From Chrysomallon squamiferum (lineage: Eukaryota; Mollusca; Gastropoda; Neomphalida; Peltospiridae), in contig CM022672.1 of assembly GCA_012295275.1 (NCBI GenBank), positions 4,665,443-4,729,442 of the forward strand: a stretch of 64,000 bases of DNA, in the 5' to 3' direction. The position numbers and the translations under genes are program-made. Within the stretch, counting starts at the first letter, position 1; every line of letters starts with the position of its first letter. Below are positions 1-12,740 of the stretch, in pieces. Under the pieces are notes generated by a model, which was not told where the DNA came from, searched no databases, and was given only the letters and a program-made list of their open reading frames with translations.

Positions 1-820
1 AATAATAAAATAAATGACTAAATAAATAAATAAAATCAATAGAACATTTGGATATAACGTGTACATGTGGTCAGAGGTGATAATTAGATTGTTATTTGCC
101 TAGCTATCTTTAGACATGGCTTCTGTTCACGTTTAAAATAATTCAATACTTATTAAAGGCTTTTAGCATGTTTGGTTTGTATCTAACAATGGTATGACAC
201 AGAAGAAAAACTTCACGATTAGGTGCAAGATATTTCAGTTACAGGAGAACACACACCCAGAAATTTAATATGTCTGGAACACTGGCTGGATAGGACAGTA
301 ATTCACCAGACACCCTGGGAAGAACTGTTCATGTGACCATCTACGCGTGGAGGGATGAAGGGGTGTTATAAACACAGAAATAAAAAAAATAAAAAAAAAT
401 AAAAAAAATTCCTTCGATAGGCATAATCTGCCAGTATTCCCTCGTGACTACCCTCCGGAAAGACCCTACTCCCCCCTCTACGATTTCAGAACGGATCCTG
501 GCAAACTATCTCTGATTAAGAAGGAGATAAACAGAGATCTTTGTTAACCACTGAACTAACTGTTTTCGTGTACGGTACGAGTCGACCTTCTTAGCGAAGG
601 GTCGTCTGCTGTCAGCTAATTGGCCAACGCAGGGCAAAAAATGGCGCGAACAAAAACTGATTAAGTCGCCAAACTCGGTTTGGCGTGGATCTTTAATTTT
701 AGAAAGCATCGTGTCCGCGGGCCGGCCTTAGTTTGAAACACGTTCAATAGCATCTGCTGTGAGATTCCATACTTAGACATGCGTAAAACCTAATGAGAGG
801 CGATAATGCATTTGCGAAAA

Positions 821-826
<6 letters not shown>
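1..826. other. unique AT-rich sequence, no gene seen
   Basis: No convincing coding frame or RNA gene. An A-rich patch with AAAAAAAT-like units lies at 378-412. The 540-740 part is richer in G+C than its surroundings and holds a perfect small hairpin listed separately. The open frame on the minus strand through this part (67 codons) has no recognisable domain and is of a length expected by chance. Confidence 0.6.
667..685. other. perfect 8-bp stem hairpin
   Basis: CGCCAAAC and GTTTGGCG are exact reverse complements separated by TCG. No T-run follows, so there is no reason to call it a terminator, and no function is assigned. Confidence 0.6.

Positions 827-885
<59 letters not shown>
827..885. 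repeat. (GA)n microsatellite, 59 bp
   Basis: Uninterrupted AG dinucleotides. It is one of at least sixteen GA/CT tracts of about 57 bp or more in the window. Confidence 0.97.
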
Positions 886-887
<2 letters not shown>

Positions 888-933
888 TTAAGGCTGAGAT
901 CTTTGTAATAGGTCATACATTTTAGAAAGAGCT

Positions 934-1030
934 ATAATTTTATCAACAGCTGTTTGATTGCCGATTTTATAAAATATTTTAATAATTTTTATAATTTTAT
1001 CAACAGCTGTTTGATTGCCGTTTTTATAAA
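934..1030. repeat. two-copy direct repeat, 57-bp period
   Basis: ATAATTTTATCAACAGCTG begins at 934 and again at 991. Each copy runs about 40 bp with one mismatch (GCCGATTTTAT versus GCCGTTTTTAT). The spacer between copies is AT-rich. Confidence 0.9.
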
Positions 1031-1124
1031 CAGTCTGGCTATTTTCTCACTGTGTAGTCAGACTGTAGTTTGGATTAAAAATGAAACCGTAACTAATAAT
1101 GAAATACTAAATTTAAGATGACAG

Positions 1125-1317
<193 letters not shown>

Positions 1318-1681
1318 CCTTGATTGTTAGTCGAAAATAAACGAGTAATCCGGAACGGCAAAATGATGTCAGTAATGGGCAAATGTCATACACGAAAGAC
1401 ATCCATAATCATTGTGTTGTGGTAGTTTTCAGTTCGCTGAAATTCATTTGTTTAAGGCAGGAAGTTACTGTTATTTTTACTAATTATTTACTAAACGAAA
1501 CATTTCAAATCTTGATACTCTTGGCATAAATTACATATCAAATGACGGCTGATTAACAAATATATAAATCAGATTGTTTGGATACTGTATTGGCCTTTAC
1601 ATTTTATATATTTATCAAAACTAAAATATCACAGACTACCTGCCAAACAAATGTTTCTCTTGTATTCTTTTTAATTTTATA

Positions 1682-1755
1682 TATTTCCCAGTTTTTCTTT
1701 CTTTCATTCCTTTCTTTTCTTTCTTTCTTATCATTTTTCTTTTTTTTTTTTTTAT
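1682..1755. repeat. pyrimidine-rich TTTC/poly-T tract
   Basis: TTTCTTTC-type units pass into a run of T. Low-complexity sequence on one strand. Confidence 0.85.
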
Positions 1756-2497
1756 TGATTTTGTTACAGAACCGTCATATGAATAACTATCCCAAATAAT
1801 GTTTAGAAATTTCAAAGCTTAAATTATAAAAATTATCCTGACGTTTGATCGTTCTGCTACATCATTAACGTCATCACTGACATCTTCGACGACGTCTCAG
1901 TGTATTCAGATCATTGTTGCAGATGACTGCTTGTCAAACATAATAATGACTGTTGTGTAATGACTATCAGAGAGAGCTGCCTGCTGGTTGTTTCGAGTGA
2001 AAGGAAAATATCTCTGTAATTTTTCAGTTTAACCGTACCCCTGTTCTTCAGACGTTTATCTCAATACGTTCCTACGATTTTTCAGCTAATGCTAATATCA
2101 AAATGTCATATGTTTTATAAGCAACCTCTCTTTGTGAAAGCATATACGAATACGATATATAAAATCTGCATCAAATATAAAATCTGCGATTGGTGTATTT
2201 GCAAGGCTGTAAGTGTAATGAGACCTCATACCGAAATCGACGATTTTGTAAATTTTTAATTCTTTATTTTTTTTTATTTTTTTTTTTATTGTTATTTTAT
2301 ACAAAGATTTTATTTAAATGATGTAGAATATAAATGTCTTTTGCGATAGAAACGATGTCCACTGAATGAATTTGTACGTGTCTATGGTTACCGTTTGTAG
2401 TTTACCGACATAGTAGCGATAAAAAACAATACTGACTCGGCGATTAAGAATTTTTGCCTCATTTCAAAAAGAGTCTAGTTACGGCCATGTGTTCAGT

Positions 2498-2498
<1 letters not shown>

Positions 2499-2537
<39 letters not shown>

Positions 2538-2727
2538 CAAACAAACAAACAACAAAAAAAAAACACCCCAAAACAATCACTGATACTGTAGAGCGAACAT
2601 CCTCCGGCCTAAAGGCAGAGTGTTCAAAAACTTACTGGGAACATTCAAGACTACTATTTGCATTTCTTGTCTAAATAAACCTTTAACATACTGCTCCAGG
2701 AATACGTGAATCTAGATGGGTCTATGC

Positions 2728-2759
<32 letters not shown>
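2499..2759. repeat. (TAA)n/(CAAA)n and poly-A 28
   Basis: TAA repeats at 2499-2534 continue as AAC/AAAC units to about 2565. A separate uninterrupted run of 28 A lies at 2732-2759. The sequence between is ordinary. Confidence 0.93.
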
Positions 2760-3136
2760 TGTAATTTGTTTTCTGACTGAATGTAAACATAGCTTACAAC
2801 GACAGTGTGTAAAGGAAACTTTGATTTGAAAGCTAGAATTAGCCTCTGGCAATTTATACAATCTCTTTATTCTTGTACGAGTGATGAAAGAACAATTCGA
2901 AGAACATTGCTGAGAAAATTCTTTTAGATCTAGCCTCCAAGGCTATCGATTAAAGTTTTATGACAGTATCGTAGGAAGCGAACAAAATTAAGTGATATCA
3001 GCTCAACAGAACATAAAAATAAGTGTTAATTATTATGTGAAAAGACATTCAACATTTATTTTTGTTTATTTAATATCATTAGTTGTTACTGAAGAACGTA
3101 TGAAAATGAAACGAAACCACATGAAAAAAAACCTAG

Positions 3137-3366
3137 AGAAATAGATAATAATGATTATGATTATGATGATGATGTTGACGATGATGATGATGATGATAAT
3201 CTGTTGTCAAGGTTTAATTTAGTTTAAATTAATTTAATTTATGTTATTTTATATTATTATATAATTTTTTAAATTTTATTTTGTTTGTTGTGGTTTGTTT
3301 TTTTATTCGATTTTTTTTAATTTTTTTTTTTATTATTTTTTTTAATTGTTTATTTTTTTTTATTTT
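3137..3366. repeat. (GAT)n and T-rich low-complexity tract
   Basis: Imperfect GAT/ATT units occupy 3147-3200. From 3215 to 3366 the sequence is almost only A and T, with T runs of 6-9. Confidence 0.88.
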
Positions 3367-3683
3367 GCTAAACCTCAGAGAACAAATCCCTTTTGGAGTT
3401 CCACGTCTCCTAGCTGAGGGCTCTACGCAAGAAAAGTGCTAAGAGATTTCTCCAAATGTCTGACTCATTAAAACGAAATTAGCGCCATTCTGCTGCACTC
3501 AGACAAGCTCCAGGGCTGGCTGCCATTCCGACACCGACGTTTTCACTGACGTGCTACCAGACTCCCCAGAAACCCAGCTATTGAACACAGTTTAAAGCTT
3601 CACATTTGTTGAAGCCATCAATGCCAAAGAGAATATCTTAATGGTTACTAGAGAGTTAGTTTAGTAACTGAGTGATAGGTATT

Positions 3684-3918
3684 CAGACATATAGACAGAC
3701 AGACAGAGAAATATATAGTTATATATATGTATCTAGATAGATAGATATATAGATAAACTGATAGATAGATAGATAGATAGATAGACATATAGATAGTCAG
3801 ATAGACAAATAGATAGTCAGATAGACAAATAGATAGACAGATAAATAGATAGAGAGAGAGACAGAGAGAGAGACCGAGAGATAGACAGATAGATAGATAG
3901 AGAGAGAGAGAGAGACAG
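3684..3918. repeat. GATA/GACA/GAGA mixed tetranucleotide array
   Basis: Units switch between AGAC, AGAT and AGAG along 235 bp, an interspersed compound microsatellite. The Leu/Ser/Tyr-rich frame on the minus strand is its translation. Confidence 0.95.
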
Positions 3919-4070
3919 AGTGCGTGAACGAGCACTGGAAAGACATTCAGTTTGTACTGTAACAAATGACTGCTTTTTCTTTTTTCTTTTTTTTCTTCTG
4001 TTTGTTGTGTCTACATATTATTCGTAGTAGCTGTTATTATGATAGCAGTATTCATTTATTATTATTGTAA

Positions 4071-4118
4071 TTATTTATTTATTTATTTATTCATTCTTTC
4101 ATTCATTCATTCATTCAT

Positions 4119-4165
<47 letters not shown>
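4071..4165. repeat. (TTTA)n-(TTCA)n-(TTA)n compound microsatellite
   Basis: TTTA units to about 4090, TTCA units to 4122 and TTA units to 4165, each arising from the previous by one base change. Confidence 0.95.
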
Positions 4166-4804
4166 TTGTTAAATCTAAATTGGAAAGACAAAATATATTG
4201 ACCAATTTGTCGAGGTCTTTCAGTGCTGTGATTAATTCTTGGTTCACTTTTTCAATCATTATATTATTCCCCTTTATCTTCTAAGAAAATGTATAATGAC
4301 GGAAAAAATATTTCGATAAACGTTCGGGCGGTGAAAGATATTTACTTTCATTTGATGAAGCAGGCATGATGAACTCAGGAAAATCATTCTTTTCTCACAC
4401 AGTCTCTAATAAATGAGTTAAAAGCAAAGATCTGAGAAATAAATGAATAGCATTTTGTACAGCGTTAAGATAGAGATTTTTTTGTTAAATGTGTGACTCA
4501 CTTCAACTAAAGGTATAGAAAGTACACAGTTTGGTGACGTTTTCAGATGTTATGTTATTCAGGAAATACAAAATGACTAATTTTGAAATGTTGTTCTAGA
4601 CGCATCTTATTCTCGTATGACGATTTAAAATGACGTTATGACTTTTTAAAGTCGACTACTGTCTATAGAAATTTAAAGTTTTAATAGATATTTAGTTACC
4701 TGTTTTGAAATGTTCGTTTAGCCGTTTTAGTGATACAGGTGCACATGCATACACTCCTCAGATTAATATGGTGAGAGTTTTAAACTCAATTTTAGAAAAA
4801 CAAC

Positions 4805-4901
4805 GATGACAACGACAACAACAACAACAACAACAAAAAAAATAATAATAATAAAAGTAAAATATTAATAAAAAATAAATAAAATAAAAACAACAACATG
4901 A
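4805..4901. repeat. CAA/TAA-rich tract
   Basis: ACAACA units followed by AATAATAATA and AAATA units. Low complexity on the A-rich strand. Confidence 0.88.
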
Positions 4902-5124
4902 AATATAGATAATTATGTTTTACATTTCTCTAAACCGAAGCAAATATTGTGACTTTTTGCACCTTTGATTCAGACACTCATAGAATTTGTTTGTGTAGAT
5001 GTCTTTAAGTATATATATATATTTAAAGCTATCTATCTTTTGTGTCTCTCACTCTGTTATTGTTTGAATAATTACTTTTGTTGTTTATAAAATGTTATAT
5101 TTATTTGCATATTGTTGGTATCAG

Positions 5125-5274
<150 letters not shown>

Positions 5275-5818
5275 GTTTTTGTAAATCACTGTGTCCTTGG
5301 GCACTGAAGTCTGACAAACACCAGTGTATTCCCAAATCGGAATCATATTTCAGCTAATATCCTGTATGAAATAATGAAGTTCTAATTAAATTTACTGTCT
5401 ACACATACAGTGTCCAAAACGGCTAAAATCCGTTACACTAGACACATACAACACGTTTTTAATTTCCACGAAGCTCGCCGATCAATACCGAACAGATACG
5501 AAGGGGATATTATCTAAGCTGGCAGTCCAGATGGCGATATGAAAATTCATTCTAACACAAGAGACGGCTGCATTAGACATCAGTGCATTAACTTGACAAA
5601 TCCAAATAATTCCCAGCCGATTCTCTATCAAATAACTATAAATCCATGCTGTGGTTCCTGGCAGTCTCAAGAGTTTTCCAGGATTTTTGTTTGGACAGGA
5701 GGAGCGATGCAGTTTATTCAGTCAAGAACTCTACAGAATGTTAAAATAAAAATTGTCGTTGCTGATACCAGACTGGTGACCAAAAATAAAATTAAATGGA
5801 TTTAACTGCTGAATATAA
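5275..5818. other. unique sequence with a chance-length open frame
   Basis: An 88-codon frame on the plus strand (5539-5805) and a 62-codon frame on the minus strand (5482-5670) overlap here. The plus frame has mixed composition with four cysteines in its first half, but no domain I recognise and no clear splice or promoter context. Lengths like these are expected by chance at this base composition. Confidence 0.5.
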
Positions 5819-5838
5819 TACACACACACACACACACA

Positions 5839-5887
<49 letters not shown>

Positions 5888-5937
5888 AGACAGACAGACA
5901 GACAGAGAGAGAGACAGACAGACAGAGACAGACAGAC

Positions 5938-5976
<39 letters not shown>

Positions 5977-5993
5977 GAGAGAGAGAGACGGAT
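5819..5993. repeat. (CA)n-(CAGA)n-(GA)n compound microsatellite
   Basis: CA units at 5819-5886, then CAGA and GAGA units to 5993. It is the same type of change between adjacent arrays as at 5196. Confidence 0.97.
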
Positions 5994-6429
5994 ATATAGT
6001 AAGGTACAAATGAGAGACATATAAAAATGAGAGTAGTATCGAATAGCTAATTTCAAGAAAGATGTACAATAAAGTTTAATTATTTGTGGAGGTTTCATTT
6101 CCTTCACCTGGGTATGACATCAACACTGTACAGTGTCAATACGTAAACAAACAAACAAATAAATAAATATATAAAACTTCTAATATATAAATATAAGATA
6201 ATACAAGACATCTATTTTAAAGAAGCATAAATATTTAGATGCCCCAACAAACAAATTCCCTAATAAAAATAACAACAACAACAACGACAACATCAACAAC
6301 AATTCAGCTTTAAATAGCTGCACACATAGACATTACATTTTAATGACAGATTTCTTTTTTAATTATTTGTACTTTTAACATTTTTATTTTCATATTTGTT
6401 TCTGAAAAGAGGAAATATAAATAGCAGTT

Positions 6430-6800
6430 TTATTATTATTATTATTATTATTTGTTATGACTAAATTTATAAGATGCTGTTCCTCCATTTCTGAAATCTA
6501 GTATCCATCCCCGCTGAATATCAAGTTATCATTATTATTTAATGTAAAAGGATTGGCATCACATTTTACGTCCGTGATGCTGTTTTCTTTTATAGAAAAA
6601 CTGTAAAGAGGATTAAAAGGGTTTAAATTAAATATTTCAAAATCCTTTACCATTATTTAACTTAAAAAAAAAAAAAAAAAAAATGTTTACCTTTCTTTTT
6701 TCTTGCGTTTCTTCGTCATCTTCTTCCTGTTTTTTTATTGTTATTATCATTTTTTTTAAATATTCTTTTTTTTTTTTTTGTTTCCCCCCCCCTTTAGTTA
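6430..6800. repeat. TTA run, poly-A 20 and T/C-rich patches
   Basis: A short TTA array at 6430-6452, 20 consecutive A at 6664-6683, and a T-run followed by nine C around 6768-6793. Confidence 0.88.
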
Positions 6801-7098
6801 ATATTGTTTTTCTTTTTGTCTCAAATAGCTATTCAAGTAACGTGAAAAATAAATCTATAAAATTATTTTATTGATGTTGAATCTGTTAAGACAACATTAA
6901 AATTATTTAAAAGCACATCCATTAAGAATGCATGCATTAACTTTTGTCACGTTTGAAAACTGTTACGATAGCATAATAGAAAACACCTACAAGAACACCA
7001 AAAAAAAGCAAAAAATAAAATAAAATAAAAGCAACCATCCAAAGAAGACGACAAAAACAATAATAGAAGAAAGCCCCAATAAATTATTACTAAAAAAT

Positions 7099-7110
7099 CA
7101 ACAACAACGG

Positions 7111-7141
<31 letters not shown>

Positions 7142-7174
7142 AAACAATAATGATAATAATAATAATAGTAATAA
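7099..7174. repeat. (CAA)n-(TAA)n microsatellite
   Basis: CAA units to 7140, then AAT/GAT units. Poly-Val frames on the minus strand are its translation. Confidence 0.93.
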
Positions 7175-7187
7175 AACGAGACAAACA

Positions 7188-7212
7188 TTTTCTGTTTTGT
7201 AAAAACAGAAAA
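7188..7212. other. perfect 11-bp stem hairpin
   Basis: TTTTCTGTTTT at 7188-7198 and AAAACAGAAAA at 7202-7212 are exact reverse complements around a GTA loop. No function is assigned. Confidence 0.7.
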
Positions 7213-7249
7213 CATCACAACTGTTTGATGATTGTATATCTCTTTCTCT

Positions 7250-7400
7250 ATATGTATGTATATATGTATGTATGTATGTATATATGTATGTATGTATGTA
7301 TGTATGTAAATAATGTATGTATATTTGTGTAGATGTATGTATATATATGTGTGTGTGTGTGTATGTATGTATGTATCTATCTATCTATATATCTATCTGC
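7250..7400. repeat. TATG and TCTA tetranucleotide arrays
   Basis: Interrupted ATGT units to about 7372, then TCTA units with TATA interruptions. A TG run lies at 7346-7360. Confidence 0.92.
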
Positions 7401-7571
7401 ATATCTCTCTATCTATATATTATATTTCTATCTTATACCCTTTTTGCTTATTAATATTTTTTTTCTATCAAAAATAATTTTGCACTGATACATGTTAATT
7501 AATAATTCTTCTCTTACATTTTGATGTCAGCTCGTTGTTAATATTCCATTATAAAATTCGTTTCTTCTGCA

Positions 7572-7591
7572 TTTTTTTTTTTTTTTTTTTT
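7572..7591. repeat. poly-T 20
   Basis: Twenty consecutive T, matching the homopolymer tracts found throughout the window on both strands. Confidence 0.95.
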
Positions 7592-8081
7592 CATATCCAA
7601 AGTTTTTCGGATATTTTTTAAAAAGGAAAAGGCTTTACTGTGTTACATAAAAGCAAATGGCACCTTTCTAACAGTTACAACAAATATTAGCGATGAAAGG
7701 AAACATAAGCACACAAGTGGACGCTGAGTTAATTAGCAAAAAGGACAAGGTCGTTACCAAGCGTTGCCTTGACAACGGCACGTATTTATCTAAGAATGGA
7801 AAACTTGTGCGTCCTCAATTTTCACTAACGCAATCTAGTTAGTGCTAAAAAAAAATAATAAAAAAATAAAAAGAAGAAGAAGAGCATATTAGTGGGTTAA
7901 ACATACTACGACAGTTCTACAAAAATAGACGTGCAAGAAGTGAATGATGATTCCGTTTAAATGGCGACCAGTTTAAAGACAGACGATCGTGTGTTTCCGG
8001 TTGTGCAAAACCCTTTAATAGTTTGGTTACGTATAATATTACACCAGTGTTTTATACAACTTCAATATCTCAGATACAAAA

Positions 8082-8171
8082 ATAACAACAACAACAAAAA
8101 AAAAAAAAAAAAAAAAAATAATAATAATAATAATCAAAACTAACTAACTAACTAACTAACTAAATAAATAA
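8082..8171. repeat. CAA/poly-A/TAA/CTAA compound repeat
   Basis: AAC units, a long A run, TAA units, then six CTAA units ending in AATA. Four repeat types abut within 90 bp. Confidence 0.95.
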
Positions 8172-9265
8172 AAATATTAATAGTTATTATCATTTCAGTT
8201 TGTATTCGCAGTTTACCTCCTATTTTTAAAAAGCATAAACAGTTTTGGCCACTACCTGAAAATAATACCTAAAATTTTGTTATTAAAATATTTTACTGGC
8301 ATAAACTTTAATAATCACTCTGAAGCACACAGAAGCACAGTAATCTAAATAAATTCATAGCATCAGCGTTCTGTGAGAAATACTTTGTGGTGAATACACT
8401 GCGGTAGACAAAACAACTACAAACACATGAGTAATTAAGCGAGACTGAGATTTCAGAAACACAAGAATTAAAAATGTCACCAAAGTGCTGGTCAGAGTCG
8501 TAAAAATTAAATGTATTTATTTTTAATTTATATGTAACAATAATACTGATTTAATTAAAAGTGACACAATTATTATTAGTATTAGTAGTAGTAATAATAG
8601 TATTGTTGTTGTTGTTATGATTAAATAAAATAAAGGGATACTCTAAAAAATAGTGTTTAAAACAAAAATATGTACAAATCTATTATTGATTTAGGGATTT
8701 TGCATTTTCGCTTTCTCTTTTTCGTAATTATCTGCAGATATTTTTATCTTTTCAGAAATACCTTAACAAACAAAACTTTCAGTTTTTAAAATGAATTGCT
8801 GAATTTAATTTCTGAACTTTGTACAGTCACGAAAACACGCCGTCAGCGGACATAAAACGTAGACTGGTTTGAAAAGAACTGTTACGTTCAGCAACCCAAC
8901 AAGTCGGTCTTCCTTCACAATTTCCGATTTCAAAAATCGTTCACTGAACTTTCTTGTTTCGTGACTGATGACGTTGTTGCAGTAGAAGAAGGGCTCGTTA
9001 ATAACACGTGGTTGACAACGTCCCGTGAGAAACGTCTAATTCGATGCGCTAACCCACAACAGCGCCAAGGGACGCAATGATGGAACTGGTGTTTAATTGA
9101 ATGCATGGCAGTGATAGATACAAATGTGTGAATTATCTTACTTGAAGCCTAATTGACAACTCATTGGTATTATTTTTTTCCCCTCGCGTATCTGACACAT
9201 TATGGAATATCCAGCCGTGGGAGGCTATTTATTTTTACTTTTTTTTTTCTATGTCACTGTTTCTG
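8172..9265. other. unique AT-rich sequence, no gene seen
   Basis: Low-copy-looking sequence with stops in all frames. The 8820-9080 part is richer in G+C but shows no domain, RNA gene or splice pattern I can support. Confidence 0.6.
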
Positions 9266-9266
9266 A

Positions 9267-9353
<87 letters not shown>

Positions 9354-9375
9354 CACACACACAGAGAGACATACA
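9266..9375. repeat. poly-A then (GA)n then (CA)n, 110 bp
   Basis: Nine or so A, GA units from 9275 to 9347, then CA/GA units. The Arg-Glu frames here are repeat translations. Confidence 0.97.
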
Positions 9376-9744
9376 CAGATAGAGTTAAACGAATAAAGAG
9401 GAACAATGCATTAAACAGAATCTAGAACATTATTTCAATACTACATATATTTTCGTACCTCGATGTATTGATTTTATTGCTATTTGTTTCCTTCTTTCCA
9501 TTTCAGTATTCTGGAGATAGCCATCATTAACTGAAAACTATTTCAGGGTCGCCGGAAAAAGGCGTGCTGTAATTTGTGGTTTTCTTTCTTTTTAAAAAAA
9601 TAAATAAAAAAATAACGAACACGCAAGTCTTTTCGATCAAACTTCCTCGAGTGATGAATGCGAAGATTTTGTCAACAGGAAAATGAATCTTAAAACTTTT
9701 TTCTTTCGTTGAATAAATGCAAAAAAAAAGCAACAATAATTTTA

Positions 9745-9825
9745 AAGTACTGGGCTGTTGTTTAGTGATAGAACATGCAGGTTTGATGGCTGCAGATAAT
9801 AAGATCAATTCTTGTCAATGCGCTT
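9745..9825 (+). mobile_element. tRNA-like SINE remnant
   Basis: TTGTTTAGTGATAGAACATG at 9757-9776 resembles the D-arm and internal A box of a tRNA. AAGATCAATTCTTG at 9801-9814 resembles the B box (consensus GGTTCRANYCC). Their spacing of about 45 bases is that of a tRNA. The flanking stems do not pair well enough for a working tRNA gene, so a decayed tRNA-derived retroposon is more likely. No clear A-rich tail or target-site duplication was found. Confidence 0.45.
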
Positions 9826-10063
9826 TTTAGCCTATTGCCCCAAGAACGTTTTAACAAATCCTGCATGCGATTCCGTAGCTGCCAATCATGAACAGATAGC
9901 TGTAGATTCACAGCACCGAGTCTTTTCGTTCATTATCAAAGTCTTAACAATAAAGGTGAATTAAAAATTAAAACAAATGTATTTATTCACTTTCGCACTC
10001 AAGTGAAAAACAGAAAGGAAAGAAACTCTCTCTCTCTCTCGACCTACCATTTTTCCAAAGATT

Positions 10064-10126
10064 CCGCAATTCTTATTCTAATTCCAGATACCGCAGTTCT
10101 TATTCTAGTTCCAGAACGCAGTTCTA
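10064..10126. repeat. 26/27-bp tandem repeat, 2.4 copies
   Basis: CCGCAATTCTTATTCTA at 10064 recurs at 10091 as CCGCAGTTCTTATTCTA, and a third partial copy starts at 10117. Copies differ by only a few bases. Confidence 0.9.
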
Positions 10127-10409
10127 TCTGATCTTTATGTGTCGTTGACTCTGTTTATGATCAGCAGTGTATTATTATCACTGGTGAGGAAGCTGATATA
10201 GTGTATAGTACAAATAGCATTAATCTTTTTTCATTTATCCTGGGGATAGCAGAAACAGAGTCGGTTTACATTCATCATATCTGTTTCAGAGTGAAACAAG
10301 ATTTCAGAAAACAGTCAACATTCACAGCATATCAACTGTATATTAGAGAAATATCTGAAGGGATATCATCGATTATGTGTCTGTATGTGTTGTGAGACAA
10401 TGTCTGAAG

Positions 10410-10432
10410 GTGTGTGTGTCTCTGTGTGTGTT

Positions 10433-10468
<36 letters not shown>

Positions 10469-10474
10469 CGTGTA
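10410..10474. repeat. (TG)n microsatellite
   Basis: TG units with TTTG, TC and CG interruptions. Confidence 0.95.
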
Positions 10475-10947
10475 TGTTTAAATCAGTGGATTTCTCTTCA
10501 CCACTGTCAAGGATCTTCCAGACAAATCCATACGGATTAACGAGATTCGAAATTTTAAAAAGATTGTTTAATTTAACAAAACTTTTTTACCGATCGCCTT
10601 AATTTGGAATTATCCTTTTGTACAATTCTTTTTCACTCACTCTCCAATTTCCTGTTCCCTCAGGTTTTATAAATAAACTTGCAAAATCAATATATTTTCC
10701 ATTTCGAGCAAAAGAATAAAGTTTAAATAATAAATGAAGACACTGGAAGAATTCTTAAAATAAATAATTAAAATATGAGATCTATTGTAAAGAACTGAGT
10801 GTGTACTTTTATAAAATTGCCAGATTTTTTTATTTTTAAATTATTTGTTTAACGAAATGTCAACACATGCACATTAACATTTATTAGTCATTAATATGCG
10901 GGTTAATTCAAAGTAAACGAGAGAAAACTATATAATTTTTTACATCA

Positions 10948-11060
10948 TTTTTTTTTTTTTTTTTTTTTTTTTTATAGATTACACACACAAACAACTACCT
11001 ATAAATATACATGCATACATACACACATACATAAATAAATATATATGCATACGTTCATAC
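10948..11060. repeat. poly-T 26 and imperfect CATA array
   Basis: 26 consecutive T at 10948-10973 are followed within about 10 bp by ACAC and CATA units to about 11060. Confidence 0.9.
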
Positions 11061-11439
11061 ATGCTTATATGATGTACCTAGGAATGTGATATTGTAATAT
11101 TTCTGATGTAATAATTCCTATAACATTACGTCAAGCGACACACAAACAAGAAAATATATCACTGTGTTTGATACTCGTTCAACAGCACCTAAAACGAGCA
11201 TTAACCTAATGACCTTGACAAGAAGATCTAAAACAGAGACATTTTTCAGTGACTGAATTACAGATCTGTCCATTTAACATTTGAAAAGTTAAAATTAACA
11301 GTCAATCAGTCAACAATTTGTTTACGATTGTGCTAAACTTCATATAAACTTCAGTCATTTATAATCACAGTGGTGGAAGATAATTTAGAATAAATGGTGG
11401 GTGTACTCATATGTATTTTTTTTTGGGTTTCATGTTACA

Positions 11440-11892
11440 CGTGTCTGAGTTTCCATTATCAAACACGTCTGTCTTCTTGCATTTGTTTACTGAGCATGAT
11501 GCTGTAATTAATCACATAAAATAGTTGATGTCTTCTTACAGCTTTTAAAACAATTCGATATAGGATGTGTCGTCAGCGGTATTCGATCCCATTCCCTTAG
11601 TGTTAAAACACGCCTGTCTTTGTAGAGTACGGGTTGCCTACTGGATATAGTCTTGTAATTAATCAGAGAGAAAAAATTTAAATATTTTTTTTTTTTTAAA
11701 TGTTGACATCTTACACTTCATTAGCTCTATGTATGGATAGATGCTGGTAATGGCGTTCGATCCCAGTGCATATTAATCTTAATATTAATCTTCAGAGCGG
11801 CGATTTTGCTACTGAGCCACCGATTAAGCCCCTCGACTTCGTTGATTGCGATCTTAGTGGAAAGATGTGTTATTACTAAACTGGATTTCCAT
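11440..11892 (-). mobile_element. SINE-like segment with repeated tRNA-like heads
   Basis: Read on the minus strand, TGGCTCAGTAGC (complement of 11808-11819) matches a tRNA A box. GGGATCGAACGC (complement of 11753-11764) matches a B box. A second B-box-like GGGATCGAATACC lies at the complement of 11578-11590. The sequence between the boxes and the following body recur: TTGTAATTAATCA near 11654 has a relative, CTGTAATTAATCA, near 11502, so two or three units of about 150-175 bp seem joined head to tail. A second copy of most of this segment lies at 13855-14216. No functional tRNA folds from it. I infer a tRNA-derived SINE family, possibly multimeric. Confidence 0.6.
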
Positions 11893-12069
11893 CTCTGATC
11901 ACACTCGAGAGAAATGAAGTGCTCGAAACGCTTCTATTTATAGAACAATTTTCAAACTGATGGCCAAATTGCTGGCAATAATTTTCAGCTCTAAATCACA
12001 CCGACACTGAATGGAAACGGAAGTGCGATGGATTCAGAGAGTTTCAGAATGAAGAATAATGAGAAAGAA

Positions 12070-12070
<1 letters not shown>

Positions 12071-12100
<30 letters not shown>
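12071..12100. repeat. poly-A 30
   Basis: Thirty consecutive A. No gene-like sequence upstream suggests a processed-transcript tail. Confidence 0.97.
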
Positions 12101-12102
<2 letters not shown>

Positions 12103-12289
12103 ATGAAAGCGATCAAGAAAAAAATATATATAAAAGCAAGCAGAGAAGAACAGATTGAATTAATCAGTCAATAAGAATAATAAATAAATAAATAAAATGA
12201 TTAAAACCAGTGATATTACAATAAACAGACTGTCTGTCTAGCTCTTTTTTCTTTTGATATCCCTCTTACACCCCATTTCTCTGTCTCTC

Positions 12290-12337
12290 ACTCTTTCATT
12301 CTTTCATTCATTCTTTCTTTCTTTCTTTCTTTCTTAA
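12290..12337. repeat. (TTTC)n/(TTCA)n microsatellite
   Basis: TTCATTC units pass into TTTC units. Confidence 0.93.
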
Positions 12338-12740
12338 TACCTTTCTACCTGTATCTAACGTCTATAATTTTGCTTTCTTTACATTTATTTATTTTCACTA
12401 AATATTGTAGTATATTTTCTCAGCAGACGAATAACAATAATTAGAGCAAAGTCTGAAATGTGGACCAGTGTCCCTGAATAATGAATAAAGAATTCCAGAG
12501 TTGGTATTACTTCCTGTTGACACTTCCGGTCCGAAACCCTTTCACGTTGATCGATACTTGAGAAACGTCATTAAAACGTAATTATCACTAAGTACGAAAC
12601 ACTGCTCAGACGGTCAACTTCAGACAGGATATTGAAAACACACGTACGTCACGTGCTTTACCCTGACAGATTGACACAAGCACTTCTTCCAATTCGTAGT
12701 CTGGTTTGTGTTTATCTATCTGCTTATATATGTGTATTTT

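Noticed and set aside
667-685. Intrinsic terminator
   Set aside because: There is no T-run after the hairpin and nothing else suggests bacterial transcription units.
5539-5805. 88-codon plus-strand frame with several cysteines
   Set aside because: No family recognised and no splice or promoter signal. At this base composition about ten open stretches this long are expected by chance in 64 kb, by a rough stop-frequency estimate.
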